From NCBI GenBank assembly GCA_963823275.1, contig CAWGKW010000001.1:806001-870000 (forward strand): DNA of 64,000 bases, in the 5' to 3' direction. Under the pieces are notes generated by a model that was given only the letters and a program-made list of their open reading frames with translations, was not told the origin of the DNA and made no database searches. This stretch comes from RHKX01 sp963823275. GTDB lineage: Bacteria; Actinomycetota; Thermoleophilia; Solirubrobacterales; 70-9. The stretch's first letter is position 1, and each line of letters opens with the position of its first letter. This document shows, in pieces, positions 15,246 through 23,290 of the stretch. A program made the translations under genes and the position numbers.

Positions 15246-15272
15246 GTAACGCTTCGCTAACAACTTGCTAAC
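15246..15272 (+). promoter_or_regulatory. Three helically phased TAAC boxes (possible MtrA-type site)
   Basis: GTAAC at 15246, CTAAC at 15257 and CTAAC at 15268 recur with an exact 11-base period, one turn of DNA, on the same strand. The last overlaps a possible -10 (TAACAT, 15269-15274). The response regulator MtrA of actinobacteria binds direct repeats of GTAAC-like half-sites upstream of rpf and cell-wall hydrolase genes. The spacing and target fit; binding is not demonstrated and no mtrA gene is in the window. Confidence 0.4.
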
Positions 15273-15274
15273 AT

Positions 15275-15412
15275 GCCGGCCATCCGCTGAAGATCCCGGC
15301 CCACATATCCGGCCGGGAAAGCGGGGGACCCACATGTTGGGGCGAATCATGGCTACTTGCCGCGTAGCGCCTGCTCTTTGGCGCGAGCCCGTCAGCTAAC
15401 CCCGCAAGCAAC
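15275..15412 (+). promoter_or_regulatory. Cyclic di-AMP riboswitch (ydaO/yuaA class)
   Basis: The leader contains the conserved blocks of this class in order: CCGCTGAAG near 15284, GCGGGGGACCCA near 15321, TTGGGGCGAATCATGGCTAC near 15337, and the highly conserved GAGCCCGTCAGCTAACCCCG near 15385-15404. The helix GATCCCGGCC/GGCCGGG at 15292-15317 forms an apical stem. It ends about 12 bases before the ATG of an Rpf-like transglycosylase gene, a location known for this class in actinobacteria such as Streptomyces rpfA. High c-di-AMP would be expected to switch the gene off. A covariance-model search would settle it. Confidence 0.85.
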
Positions 15413-15423
15413 AGAAAGAGCTG

Positions 15424-15876
15424 ATGAGCATGATTTCCTCTCGTACCCTGACGCCCCCCAAACCCAGCACCATCGTCGCGTTCGTTGCGATCGTGGCGGC
15501 GCTGCTCGCGATCTCGCTCGCCTCCGGCTCCGGATCGGCCGCCGCATCCGGCGGCATCGGACCGGATGGAAGCACCGGCGGCTCATCCCAGGGCAAGGGC
15601 GACGACGCGAAGTACGACCGTCTCTGGGACAGGGTCTCCAACCGCAACAAGCGCTGGGCGAGCAGGACCGCCCAATGCGAGTCCGGCAAGGACCCGAAGG
15701 CGATCGGCGGCGGGGGCGCCTACCGCGGAGCGTTCATGTTCCTGCGCTCCTCGTGGAAGAACTCGCCGAAGTCGCCGGGCGGAGACCCGATCGACTTCAA
15801 GTACACGACGCAGGCCGTTGTCGCGGTCCATCTGAAGAAGCAGATGGGCACCTCGCCCTGGCCCGTCTGTGGGTAG
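15424..15876 (+). CDS. Exported Rpf-like transglycosylase
   Basis: A 150-residue secreted muralytic protein. A signal peptide or anchor covers about residues 17-42 (IVAFVAIVAALLAISLASG), then comes a Gly/Ser linker and a C-terminal transglycosylase-like domain of about 75 residues. WASRTAQCESGKDPKAIGGG holds the catalytic Glu in CESG, AYRGAFMFLRSSWKN matches the GxxGGLQF-type substrate strand, and the ending GTSPWPVCG is the usual AWPVC terminus with the second Cys of the domain disulfide. Rpf enzymes cleave peptidoglycan to permit regrowth of dormant cells. The start at ATG 15424 follows AGAAAGAG; ATG 15430 is an alternative. The c-di-AMP riboswitch directly upstream implies control by cell-wall or osmotic state. 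Confidence 0.85.
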   Translation: MSMISSRTLTPPKPSTIVAFVAIVAALLAISLASGSGSAAASGGIGPDGSTGGSSQGKGDDAKYDRLWDRVSNRNKRWASRTAQCESGKDPKAIGGGGAYRGAFMFLRSSWKNSPKSPGGDPIDFKYTTQAVVAVHLKKQMGTSPWPVCG

Positions 15877-15878
15877 AT

Positions 15879-16079
15879 AACCGCGCGACTCGCAGCCCTC
15901 CGGGCTGCTCGACTGCGCCGGGCCTCCGGGCGAAGCCCGGTGGCCCTCCTGTCAGTCAACCGCGCGACTCGCAGCCCTCCGGGCTGCTCGACTGCGCCGG
16001 GCCTCCGGGCGAAGCCCGGTGGCCCTCCTGTCAGTCAACCGCGCGACTCGCAGCCCTCCGGGCTGCTCGACTGCGCCCC
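15879..16079. repeat. 79-bp tandem direct repeat with strong hairpins, about 2.5 copies
   Basis: The unit begins with AACCGCGCGACTCGCAGCC at 15879, 15958 and 16037, exactly 79 bases apart. The first two copies look identical; the third runs about 42 bases before diverging. Each full unit carries two hairpins. One is GCAGCCC-TCC-GGGCTGC (15892-15908 in copy 1). The other is GGGCC-T-CCGGGC-GAA-GCCCGG-T-GGCCC (15920-15946). The array lies between the transglycosylase stop and the PBP gene and encodes no plausible protein. It could act as a tandem terminator or be a REP-like intergenic element. There are no unique spacers, so it is not CRISPR. Confidence 0.85.
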
Positions 16080-16160
16080 ACGCCTTGCAAGGTCCCGCCA
16101 GTCAAGCCGCTGAGTTGATCTGGCCGGAGTAACCGGTCGTTACCCTTTCTGGGTTCAGAG

Positions 16161-18215
16161 ATGTCGCTACGCGCTCGAAATAGACGCCACCGCTCCAGCG
16201 GGTCGGTCGGCAAGAAGATCGTTGCCGTGCTCGTCGGGATTCTCGGCGTCATCGCCCTGGCCGTGGGTGGGCTTGCTGTGTGGGTGCTCGACGTCGCCGC
16301 GGACGCTCCCGATATCGACACCCTGCGGCCTGCCAACGACGGCGCCAACTCCCAGATCTTCGACGCCGACGGCAACAGCCTCGGCTACGTTCAGTCCGAC
16401 ATCCTGCGTGAGCCGGTTGAGCTCAAGAAGATCCCAGCGGAGCTCCAGGAGGGGACGATCGCGATCGAGGACTCGAACTTCTACGAGCACGGTGGCGTCG
16501 ACGTCAGCGCGATCATTCGCGCGGCGGTCGCCAACGCCGAGGCCGGCGAGGTCCGCCAGGGCGCCTCGACGATCACCCAGCAGCTCGTCCGCAACCTCTA
16601 CATCGACGACCCTGAGGACAACATCGAGCGCAAGATCCAGGAAGCCGAGATGGCGCGCCAGTACGAGTCTGAGCACACCAAGTCTCACATCCTCAACGAG
16701 TACCTGAACACCGCCACCTACGGCACCAACGACGGCCGTTCAGCCGTCGGAGTCCAGGCCGCCGCGGAGGTGTTCTTCGACAAGGATGCCGAGGACCTCG
16801 GCCTGCGCGAGTCAGCGCTCCTGGCCGGCCTGCCGCAGGCACCGTCTGAGTACAACCCCTTCACGAACCCCAACGACGCCATCGATCGCCGCAACGAGGT
16901 CCTCGACGCGATGGCCGACCAGGGCTATATCACCCCCGCGACCGCCGACAAGGTGAAGGACTCCGGTCTCGGGTTGCAACGCGGCACGAAGTACGAGATC
17001 CGCTCCCAGCAGTTCTTCTTCGACTTCGTCCAGAACGAGCTGATCGACGAGTACGGCCTGAAGACCGTTCGTCAGGGCGGCCTGGAGGTCTACACGACGC
17101 TCAACCCCACCGACCAGGCCGCCGCCGAGCAGGCAATCGCCAACGCCCCGCCCGTCGCGGGGGCCGCCCGGGCGTTGGTCTCGACCGACACCAACACGGG
17201 CGCGATCATCGCGATGGCGTCGTCGCAGTCCTACGACACGAGTCAGTTCAACCTCGCCGCCGACGGAGAGCGGCAGCCGGGGTCGTCGTTCAAACCATTC
17301 GTGCTGACGACCGCCGTCGACCAGGGAATCGACCCCGACACGACCAGCTACCCGGCCCCGTCCACGATCACGCTGCAGCCCCCGAACGGCGTTCCCTGGA
17401 CCGTCAGCGGCGGCGGCAGCGGGTCGATGACGCTGCGGGCAGCGACCGCGAACTCGATCAACACGGTATTCGCACAGCTCGGACTCGACGTCGGACCGGA
17501 AAACTTCGATGCGATGGCACACAAGCTCGGGGTCACCTCCGACCTGCAGGCGGTACCCGCTGAGGCCCTCGGCGGCACCAGCACCTGCTGCACGGTGCTG
17601 GAGATGTCGAACGCGTACGCGACGATCGCCAACGGCGGCGTCCACCACGATCCCACCGCGATCCGCAAGGTGGAGTTCCCCAACGGCGACGTCGACGAGC
17701 CCGAGGACCCCGCGGGCGACCGCGTGATCAGCGACGGGGTTGCCTACACGGTCGCCGATGTGATGGAGGGCACGCTCGACTTCGGCACGGCGGCCGGCTA
17801 CGACCTGCCCGGTTGCACCGCATCGGGCAAGACGGGAACGACAGAGGAGCAGTCCGACGCCTGGTTCGTCGGCTACACCCCCGATGTCTCGACCGCTGTC
17901 TGGACCGGCAACCCGGACGCCAGAACGCCCCTGCCCGGCTACGGCGCCACCCTCTCGGCCCCGATCTGGAACGACTACATGACGGTCGCGGCGACGGAGA
18001 ACTGCCGCGACTACCCTGCCCCCGAGAACCCCGCCAACCTCTCCGCGTTCAAGAGCAGCCAGACTGACACCTCGACCGACAGCGGCGACACCACCTCGAC
18101 CACGACCGATCCCGCGGCGACCACGACCACCGCTCCGGATAGCACCGACGCCGACGGTGACGGCTTCCCCGACAACGCCTACGCCCCCGGCGCCGGCCAG
18201 GGCCCCAATCCCTAG
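16161..18215 (+). CDS. Class A penicillin-binding protein (bifunctional glycosyltransferase/transpeptidase)
   Basis: A 684-residue membrane enzyme for peptidoglycan polymerisation and crosslinking. A basic N-terminus and one helix (KIVAVLVGILGVIALAVGGL) anchor it. The GT51 domain shows AIEDSNFYEHGGVD, GASTITQQLVRNLY, KIQEAEMARQYE and ILNEYLNTATYG. The transpeptidase domain shows PGSSFKPF (catalytic Ser375), the SxN motif TANSINTVF and SGKTGTTEE (Lys557). The C-terminal 60 residues are a Thr/Ser/Asp/Pro-rich tail, probably extracellular and disordered. It follows the Rpf-like gene and its hairpin repeats, forming a wall synthesis/hydrolysis pair. An inverted repeat GTAAC-CGGTC-GTTAC at 16129-16143 lies just upstream. 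Confidence 0.93.
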   Translation: MSLRARNRRHRSSGSVGKKIVAVLVGILGVIALAVGGLAVWVLDVAADAPDIDTLRPANDGANSQIFDADGNSLGYVQSDILREPVELKKIPAELQEGTIAIEDSNFYEHGGVDVSAIIRAAVANAEAGEVRQGASTITQQLVRNLYIDDPEDNIERKIQEAEMARQYESEHTKSHILNEYLNTATYGTNDGRSAVGVQAAAEVFFDKDAEDLGLRESALLAGLPQAPSEYNPFTNPNDAIDRRNEVLDAMADQGYITPATADKVKDSGLGLQRGTKYEIRSQQFFFDFVQNELIDEYGLKTVRQGGLEVYTTLNPTDQAAAEQAIANAPPVAGAARALVSTDTNTGAIIAMASSQSYDTSQFNLAADGERQPGSSFKPFVLTTAVDQGIDPDTTSYPAPSTITLQPPNGVPWTVSGGGSGSMTLRAATANSINTVFAQLGLDVGPENFDAMAHKLGVTSDLQAVPAEALGGTSTCCTVLEMSNAYATIANGGVHHDPTAIRKVEFPNGDVDEPEDPAGDRVISDGVAYTVADVMEGTLDFGTAAGYDLPGCTASGKTGTTEEQSDAWFVGYTPDVSTAVWTGNPDARTPLPGYGATLSAPIWNDYMTVAATENCRDYPAPENPANLSAFKSSQTDTSTDSGDTTSTTTDPAATTTTAPDSTDADGDGFPDNAYAPGAGQGPNP

Positions 18216-18241
18216 AGTCGCTCGGGATGGAGCATGTACCG

Positions 18242-19564
18242 ATGAGGCGCGCGGTTGGGTTGCTCGCCGCATTCGCAGGGTTGACCGCGATCGCAGGCCT
18301 TGTGACCGGTGGAGCGTCAGCTGCAAAGCCAGGGGAACACAGGCTAAGTAACTGCCTCTGGCTGGGTCCCGCCGCTGGAAATGACCTGAGCGCCGACGCG
18401 AACTTCGCCTTTCCCGACGCGGGTGCCGTCTACTGGACAGCGCAGATCGAGATGCCCGCCGGCTCGGTTCTGAAGCTCAACGGCAAGTTCACCCACTCGC
18501 GCTATCAGTCGCTCAACTCCTATGGAAGCGATGCGGCCCCGACCGACGCGCTCAACGACGTCAGCACCAGGCCCGCGAAGGGCTCGCGGAACCCGTTCCT
18601 GCAGGGGGCTGATCGAAACGCGAGGAAACGGGACTACTCAGTGCGGATCCTTCCCCTTCCCGCCCCGGCCGATAGTGCCGATCGCCGCCCCAACACGCTT
18701 TACGCCGGAGTCGACGGTCAGGCCCAGCAGCGGCTGATCTACCGGGTCTACCTCCCCGACGCGGGCGAGGACCTGACCGGCGGGGTCGGCCTGCCCAGGC
18801 CCGAGCTGAAGCTCGCCGACGGCACGACTCTGACGGGCGCCGCCGCCTGCGGCGCGGTGCAGTCGACGAAGGAGCTGCTGCCGCTGACGCTACTCCCCGA
18901 AGCCTTCTACGAGAGCCTCCGCGATCAACCCGGCAAGCCCGAGACGTTCCCGGCCAATGATCCGCCCGTCTTCAGGTCCTACTACAGCACCGGCTTCACG
19001 ATCAGCTGCGCCTACCAGGGCAATTGCGGTGGGAACCCGGAGCGGGTGGGTGGCCAGTACAGCAACATCGATAACAACTACGTCTCCGCGCTGGTCAGTC
19101 GCGGCTTCGGCGACGTTCTCGTGCTCAAGGGCAAGCTGCCCAGGACCCCGAGCACGCTGGATGGCCGAAAGACGATGCGGGGTGGCCAGATGAGGTACTG
19201 GTCGATGTGCCAGAACGAGTCGCTCTTCACGACGAAGGGAGCCGGTTGCGTCTACGACGAGCAGATCCCGATCGACGCAGCGCGGCGGTACACGATCGTC
19301 ACCAGCCTGCCGGCCGATCGTCCGGCGACGGCCCGCCGGAAGTGCGGGGTCGCCTTCATTCCGTGGCCCGCGGCGGGCGATGGAGACGGCCATCTGCTCG
19401 ACGGACTCCTGATCGTCCGCAACATGCTTCCGGACCCTGGTTTCAAGCATGCGGTGCAGAGGACCTCCGTCCCCGGCGACGAGCAGGAGGTCATGGGCCC
19501 CTACTACCCACAGGGGACCTACACCTCCAAGGCCGACTTCGAGAGTCCCGACTGCAAGTCGTAA
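18242..19564 (+). CDS. Exported protein of unknown function
   Basis: About 440 residues from ATG 18242, which has a GGAG nine bases upstream; ATG 18227 would add five residues. A signal peptide is clear (RRAVGLLAAFAGLTAIAGLVTGGASA, cleavage near AXA). The mature part contains several cysteines (SNCLWLG, AACGAV, ISCAYQGNCGG, WSMCQNES, GAGCVYDE, RRKCGVAF, SPDCKS), which suggests a disulfide-bonded extracellular domain. RYWSMCQNES and LLIVRNMLPDPGFKHAVQ look like conserved family motifs, but I do not recognise a named domain. It sits 26 bases after the PBP gene and before an alpha/beta hydrolase. Confidence 0.7.
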   Translation: MRRAVGLLAAFAGLTAIAGLVTGGASAAKPGEHRLSNCLWLGPAAGNDLSADANFAFPDAGAVYWTAQIEMPAGSVLKLNGKFTHSRYQSLNSYGSDAAPTDALNDVSTRPAKGSRNPFLQGADRNARKRDYSVRILPLPAPADSADRRPNTLYAGVDGQAQQRLIYRVYLPDAGEDLTGGVGLPRPELKLADGTTLTGAAACGAVQSTKELLPLTLLPEAFYESLRDQPGKPETFPANDPPVFRSYYSTGFTISCAYQGNCGGNPERVGGQYSNIDNNYVSALVSRGFGDVLVLKGKLPRTPSTLDGRKTMRGGQMRYWSMCQNESLFTTKGAGCVYDEQIPIDAARRYTIVTSLPADRPATARRKCGVAFIPWPAAGDGDGHLLDGLLIVRNMLPDPGFKHAVQRTSVPGDEQEVMGPYYPQGTYTSKADFESPDCKS

Positions 19565-19583
19565 CTTCCGTAGGGTGACCTCG

Positions 19584-20456
19584 ATGCGACGGGACGACAC
19601 CTGGTTCACCTCCGGCGGGGAGCGTTGCGCGGCCTGGTGGTACGTACCCGACCAGGGCGCCAACGGGCGCTGCATCGTCATGGCCCACGGCTTCAGCCTC
19701 ACCCGCCGCGACGGCCTGCCCGCGTTCGCCGAGCGCTTCGCCGCCGCCGGGTTCCACGTGCTCGCCTTCGACCATCGATTCCTCGGTGACTCCGGCGGTC
19801 AGCCGCGTCAACGGTTTCGGATCCGCGAACAGCAGGACGACTGGCGCAACGCCATCGCCTATGCGGAGGGCCGCGAGGAGGTGGTCGACGGCGGGGTGAT
19901 CCTCTGGGGGTATTCGTTCTCCGGTGGCCACGTGGCCCGGCTCGCCTCCGAGCGCGACGATCTCGCGGCGGCGCTCGTCCTCTGCCCGTTCGTCGACGGG
20001 CTCAAGCGGGTGCTCGCCACGCCGCCGTCGCTCTCGGCCTGGATCATGCCCAGGGCCGTCGCCGACCTGGCCGGCCGCCACAACCTGATCGCGGTGACCG
20101 CCCAGCCCGGAGAGCGCGCGGCCATGGCCTTTCCCGGTGAGGCCGACGGGTTCGCAGCCACGGTGGAGGAGGGGTCGCCGTGGCGCAACGAGATCTCACC
20201 CGGGCTGTTCGCCCTCGTCGCGGCCCACCGGCCGGTCACCCGCGCCAAGCGGATCAGCTGCCCGCTCTGGGTCGGCCTCGGCGAGAATGACCTCACCACC
20301 GATGCCGGCGCCGTCGAGCGTCTCGCGATCGACGCGCGGCAGGGCGAGCTCCACCGATATCCCTATGACCACTTCCAGCCGTTCGGTCCCGAGGCGACCG
20401 CGCTGATCGCGGGCGATCAACTCGGGTTTCTCGACCGCCACGGTCTCACCGGTTGA
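19584..20456 (+). CDS. Alpha/beta hydrolase
   Basis: A 290-residue cytoplasmic hydrolase from ATG 19584. The oxyanion region is VMAHGFSLTRRDGLPAFAERF; DHRFLGDSGG follows strand 4; the nucleophile elbow is GYSFSGG (Ser near 113); the acid is in WVGLGENDLTTDAG; the His is in YPYDHFQPF near the C-terminus. This spacing and the DxRGxGxS-like DHRFLGDSGG element resemble dienelactone hydrolase/DUF1100-type esterases. Substrate is unknown. Confidence 0.8.
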   Translation: MRRDDTWFTSGGERCAAWWYVPDQGANGRCIVMAHGFSLTRRDGLPAFAERFAAAGFHVLAFDHRFLGDSGGQPRQRFRIREQQDDWRNAIAYAEGREEVVDGGVILWGYSFSGGHVARLASERDDLAAALVLCPFVDGLKRVLATPPSLSAWIMPRAVADLAGRHNLIAVTAQPGERAAMAFPGEADGFAATVEEGSPWRNEISPGLFALVAAHRPVTRAKRISCPLWVGLGENDLTTDAGAVERLAIDARQGELHRYPYDHFQPFGPEATALIAGDQLGFLDRHGLTG

Positions 20457-20488
20457 CCTCGAGGCAACCCACGCCGCGTCTTCGACCG

Positions 20489-20863
20489 CTAGAGCGACTG
20501 CGGGCCGAAACGCTCGATTGCGACGAACAGCGCCATTAGTCCGAGGGCGATATTGACCGGTAACGCCGAGGTCTCCCCGCGCCTGATGTGGACCCGGGCG
20601 GCCCCGATCATCAACAGGACGATCCCGGCGGCGGCGAAGGCGGAGATGATCGGCGCGATCCCCAGGGCCGCCGGAACGATCAACCCGAACGCGGCCAGAA
20701 TCTCGATCCTGCCGATGGTCCTGGCGGCCCCGTCGGTCAGGTCCTCCATATAGGGCATGGGCCCTGCCGCGAGGCGCCGGCGCGGCTGGGTCAGCTTCAT
20801 CAGCCCAGCCAACAGGAAGACCAGGGCCAGGGCTCCCTGGATGATCCAGACGACGTTGTTCAT
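20489..20863 (-). CDS. DoxX-like membrane protein
   Basis: A 124-residue protein with four predicted helices starting at ATG 20861-20863. WIIQGALALVFLLAGLMKL is the typical DoxX first helix ending in GLxKL, IGRIEILAAFGLIVP carries the conserved GxxE-type polar residue of helix 2, and IVLLMIGAARVHIRRGE matches helix 3. The family includes electron-transfer and oxidoreductase-associated membrane proteins, but most members are uncharacterised. It is the last of three genes joined by four-base overlaps. Confidence 0.8.
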   Translation of the reverse strand: MNNVVWIIQGALALVFLLAGLMKLTQPRRRLAAGPMPYMEDLTDGAARTIGRIEILAAFGLIVPAALGIAPIISAFAAAGIVLLMIGAARVHIRRGETSALPVNIALGLMALFVAIERFGPQSL

Positions 20864-21898
20864 CTGATGAGGCCTTTCTGATTGGGGCCAACGCGAGGTC
20901 CGTCGGTATGAACGTAGAGGACGGGTCCGTCGCCGAAACGTCCGTCGGCGTTCATCGCGAGCATCGCGGCCATCGCCTTGCCGGTGTAGACGGGGTCGAG
21001 CTCGAGCCCCTCGCGCTCCCTGGCGAGTTGGATCGCCCGCTCGGAATCCTCCGTCGGATATCCGTAGCCGAAGCCCATCCAATCGGCGGTCGACTCGATC
21101 CGAAGCTCACCGTCGCCCGGCGGTGGGGCAGCCCCACGCCGGCGCAGCAGGGTCTCGGTCTTCCGACCCAGTCTTCTGCAGCGCCTCGCGGTCGAGCCGC
21201 AGGGTGTCGTTGACGACGATTCCGACGACGATGCTTGCCAGTCCGGCCAGCCGCAGCCCGACCGCCAGCCCCGCGGCGGTCCCGCCCGACCCGACGGCGG
21301 TCACGACGTGGGAGGGCTCGGGCAGCTCCCCGGAGGCGACCTGGGCGGCGATCTCCAGCGCCGCCTCGACGTAGCCGACGGCGCCGAGGGGCGAGGAGCC
21401 GCCGGCGGGCAGGAAATAGGGGAGCTTGAGCCCGTCGGCGTGCCGCAGCATCAGGTAGGGCGCCGCCGCGATCGTCCGTGCCTTGGTGTGAGTGAAGTGG
21501 ATCGTCGCCCCTGAAGCCTTCAGTCGCTCGAGCTGAGTACGCACGTGATCGTCGCGGGGCTGGTCGATCAGCGCCAGCGCGGTCTTCAATCCCTGGTCGC
21601 GCCCATAGAGCGAGGCCGCGAGGCCCCAGTTGGTCCCCAGCCCGCCGACGGTCAGGATCGTCTTCGACCCGCTGCGCTGGATATCGGGCAGGAGCCATTC
21701 GAGCTTGCGAACCTTGTTGCCGCCCCAGCCGCCCCACCCGTAGGCGCCGTCGTCCTTGATCCAGACCGGAGCGGTGCCGTCGGGGAGCTCGGTGAGCTCG
21801 CGGACCGGCGTCGGGCGTTCGGAGAGCGGGAGGTGGGGGAGGGTCTCGCGCAGCTCGGGCAGGTGGTCGTAGAGGAGGGGATAGCTCGCCCCGCTCAC
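20860..21898 (-). pseudogene. PLP-dependent ACC deaminase/D-cysteine desulfhydrase family, frameshifted
   Basis: GTG 21896-21898 (overlapping the upstream stop) opens a frame with DDGAYGWGGWGGNKVRKLEWLL, where the Lys of GGNKVRKLE is the PLP lysine, then ILTVGGLGTNWGLA, PYFLPAGGSSPLG and VTAVGSGGTAAGL (phosphate loop). That frame ends early at about 21107. The family C-terminus continues in a second frame: RKTETLLRRRGAAP, GELRIESTADWMGFGYGYPT, LELDPVYTGKAM and FGDGPVLYVHTDG, stopping at 20860 in exact ATGA overlap with the DoxX gene. Total length 1039 is 3n+1, so one base is extra (or two missing) near 21150. It is either an assembly error or a fresh pseudogene. An intact protein would have about 345 residues. 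Confidence 0.8.
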
Positions 21899-23229
21899 GC
21901 CGACGGCCCGAGCACCCGGTTGACGTAGGCGTTGGCGAAGCGACCCTCGGGGTCGAGCCGGCGACGCACCGCCGCGAATCGATCCCAGGCCGGGTAGAGG
22001 CCGCTCAGGGTCGAGGCCGTCTGGAAGTGCCGCTTTCCCCAATGGGGGCGACCGCCGAACCCGAGCAGGGCCTCCTCGACCGCGCGGAAGTAGTCCTCCC
22101 AGTTGATCCCGTGGAACTGATGCACGGCGATGTAGCAGCTGTCGCGCTCGTGGGCGGGGCTGAGGAAGGCGTCGTCGGCGGCGACGAACCGGACCTCGAT
22201 CGGAACAGGAACATCGAACTCGGCTCGCTCGGCCAGGGCCCGGACGGCCCGGACGGCTGCTGCCGCGTGAGTTCGGGGGATGGCGTACTCCATCTCGGTG
22301 AACGGCACCCGTCGCGGGGTGCGGAAGACCCGATAGGAGCGATCGCGTCGGCGGGTCGTCCCGGTGATTCGGGAGCAGATCCGGTTGAGCCTGGGGATCA
22401 TCCGGGGCTGAGCTCTGCCCAGCGCGCAGATCCCCCAGTAGACGTAGTTGGTCAGCAGCACCTGCTCGAAGAACTCCACCGGACGGGGTCGCGGTCGGGG
22501 GGCCGCATCGACACGGTTGTTGACCTTCGTCATCGCCAGGTCGCTGTGGGGGAAGGTGAAGAAGCCGAAGTGGTCGTTGTCCTCGACCAGGTCATCCAGC
22601 TCGTCGAGCGTTTCCTCGATCGACGCAGTCGATTCGACCGAGTCGAGGGTGAAGGCGGGCACCGCTCTCAGGGTCACCGCCGTGATCACCCCGAGGGCGC
22701 CGATGCATACCCGCGCCGCCCGCCAGGCGTCGGGGTCGGAGTCCTCATTCAGCTCGAGCGCGCTTCCGTCGGCAAGCGTGAGCTCGATCGAGTGCAGGCC
22801 CGTGGAGATGTTTCCGAGTCCCGCCCCGGTCCCGTGGGTGCCGGTGGCCGCCGCGCCGGCCAGGGACTGGACGTCGATGTCGCCGAGGTTCGCGAACCCG
22901 AGCCCGGCGTCCCAGAGGGCCTCGCTCAGCGCCCCGAGGGTGATCCCCGCCTCGACCCGGACCAGCCCGGAGTCACGGTCGATGTCGAGCACCCGATCCA
23001 TGCGCTCGAGCGAGAGCAGCGTCCCGTCGGTCAGGACCGCATCGGTGAACGAATGACCCGCTCCCGCGACCCTGACGGTGCGGTTCGCCTCCGACGCCCG
23101 CGCGATCGCCCTCGCGACCTGCTCGCGATCGGCGGGCCGCTCGAAGCTCGCGGGGGTGCAGCTCTGGTCACCGGCGAAATTGGTCCATCTGGTTGCCACG
23201 GCGTCGGGCAACTGTATGACCGTGTCCAC
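21895..23229 (-). CDS. FAD-linked oxidase (D-arabinono/L-gulono-1,4-lactone oxidase family)
   Basis: About 444 residues from GTG 23227-23229; an upstream start at 23274 would add 15 residues reaching toward the next divergent gene. The FAD_binding_4 domain has VRVAGAGHSFTDAVLTDG near residues 45-65 and ATGTHGTGAGLGNIS. The C-terminal ALO domain ends in FGGRPHWGKRHFQTASTL, whose HWGK is the family signature, and FANAYVNRVLG. Such enzymes oxidise sugar lactones or alditols with oxygen. It leads a three-gene overlapping operon with the PLP enzyme and the DoxX protein. Confidence 0.88.
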   Translation of the reverse strand: MDTVIQLPDAVATRWTNFAGDQSCTPASFERPADREQVARAIARASEANRTVRVAGAGHSFTDAVLTDGTLLSLERMDRVLDIDRDSGLVRVEAGITLGALSEALWDAGLGFANLGDIDVQSLAGAAATGTHGTGAGLGNISTGLHSIELTLADGSALELNEDSDPDAWRAARVCIGALGVITAVTLRAVPAFTLDSVESTASIEETLDELDDLVEDNDHFGFFTFPHSDLAMTKVNNRVDAAPRPRPRPVEFFEQVLLTNYVYWGICALGRAQPRMIPRLNRICSRITGTTRRRDRSYRVFRTPRRVPFTEMEYAIPRTHAAAAVRAVRALAERAEFDVPVPIEVRFVAADDAFLSPAHERDSCYIAVHQFHGINWEDYFRAVEEALLGFGGRPHWGKRHFQTASTLSGLYPAWDRFAAVRRRLDPEGRFANAYVNRVLGPSA

Positions 23230-23290
23230 CGGCTTGCGCCCCGAGGCCGGGCGGTAGGGTTCACCGCGGCACACTTACCGAGGAGGAGAG

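Noticed and set aside
15879..16079. Tandem repeats as a CRISPR array
   Set aside because: The 79-base units abut directly, have no unique spacers and carry internal hairpins; no cas gene is present.
16812..18326. A 504-residue open frame on the minus strand
   Set aside because: Antisense to the class A PBP, whose catalytic motifs are all in frame on the plus strand.
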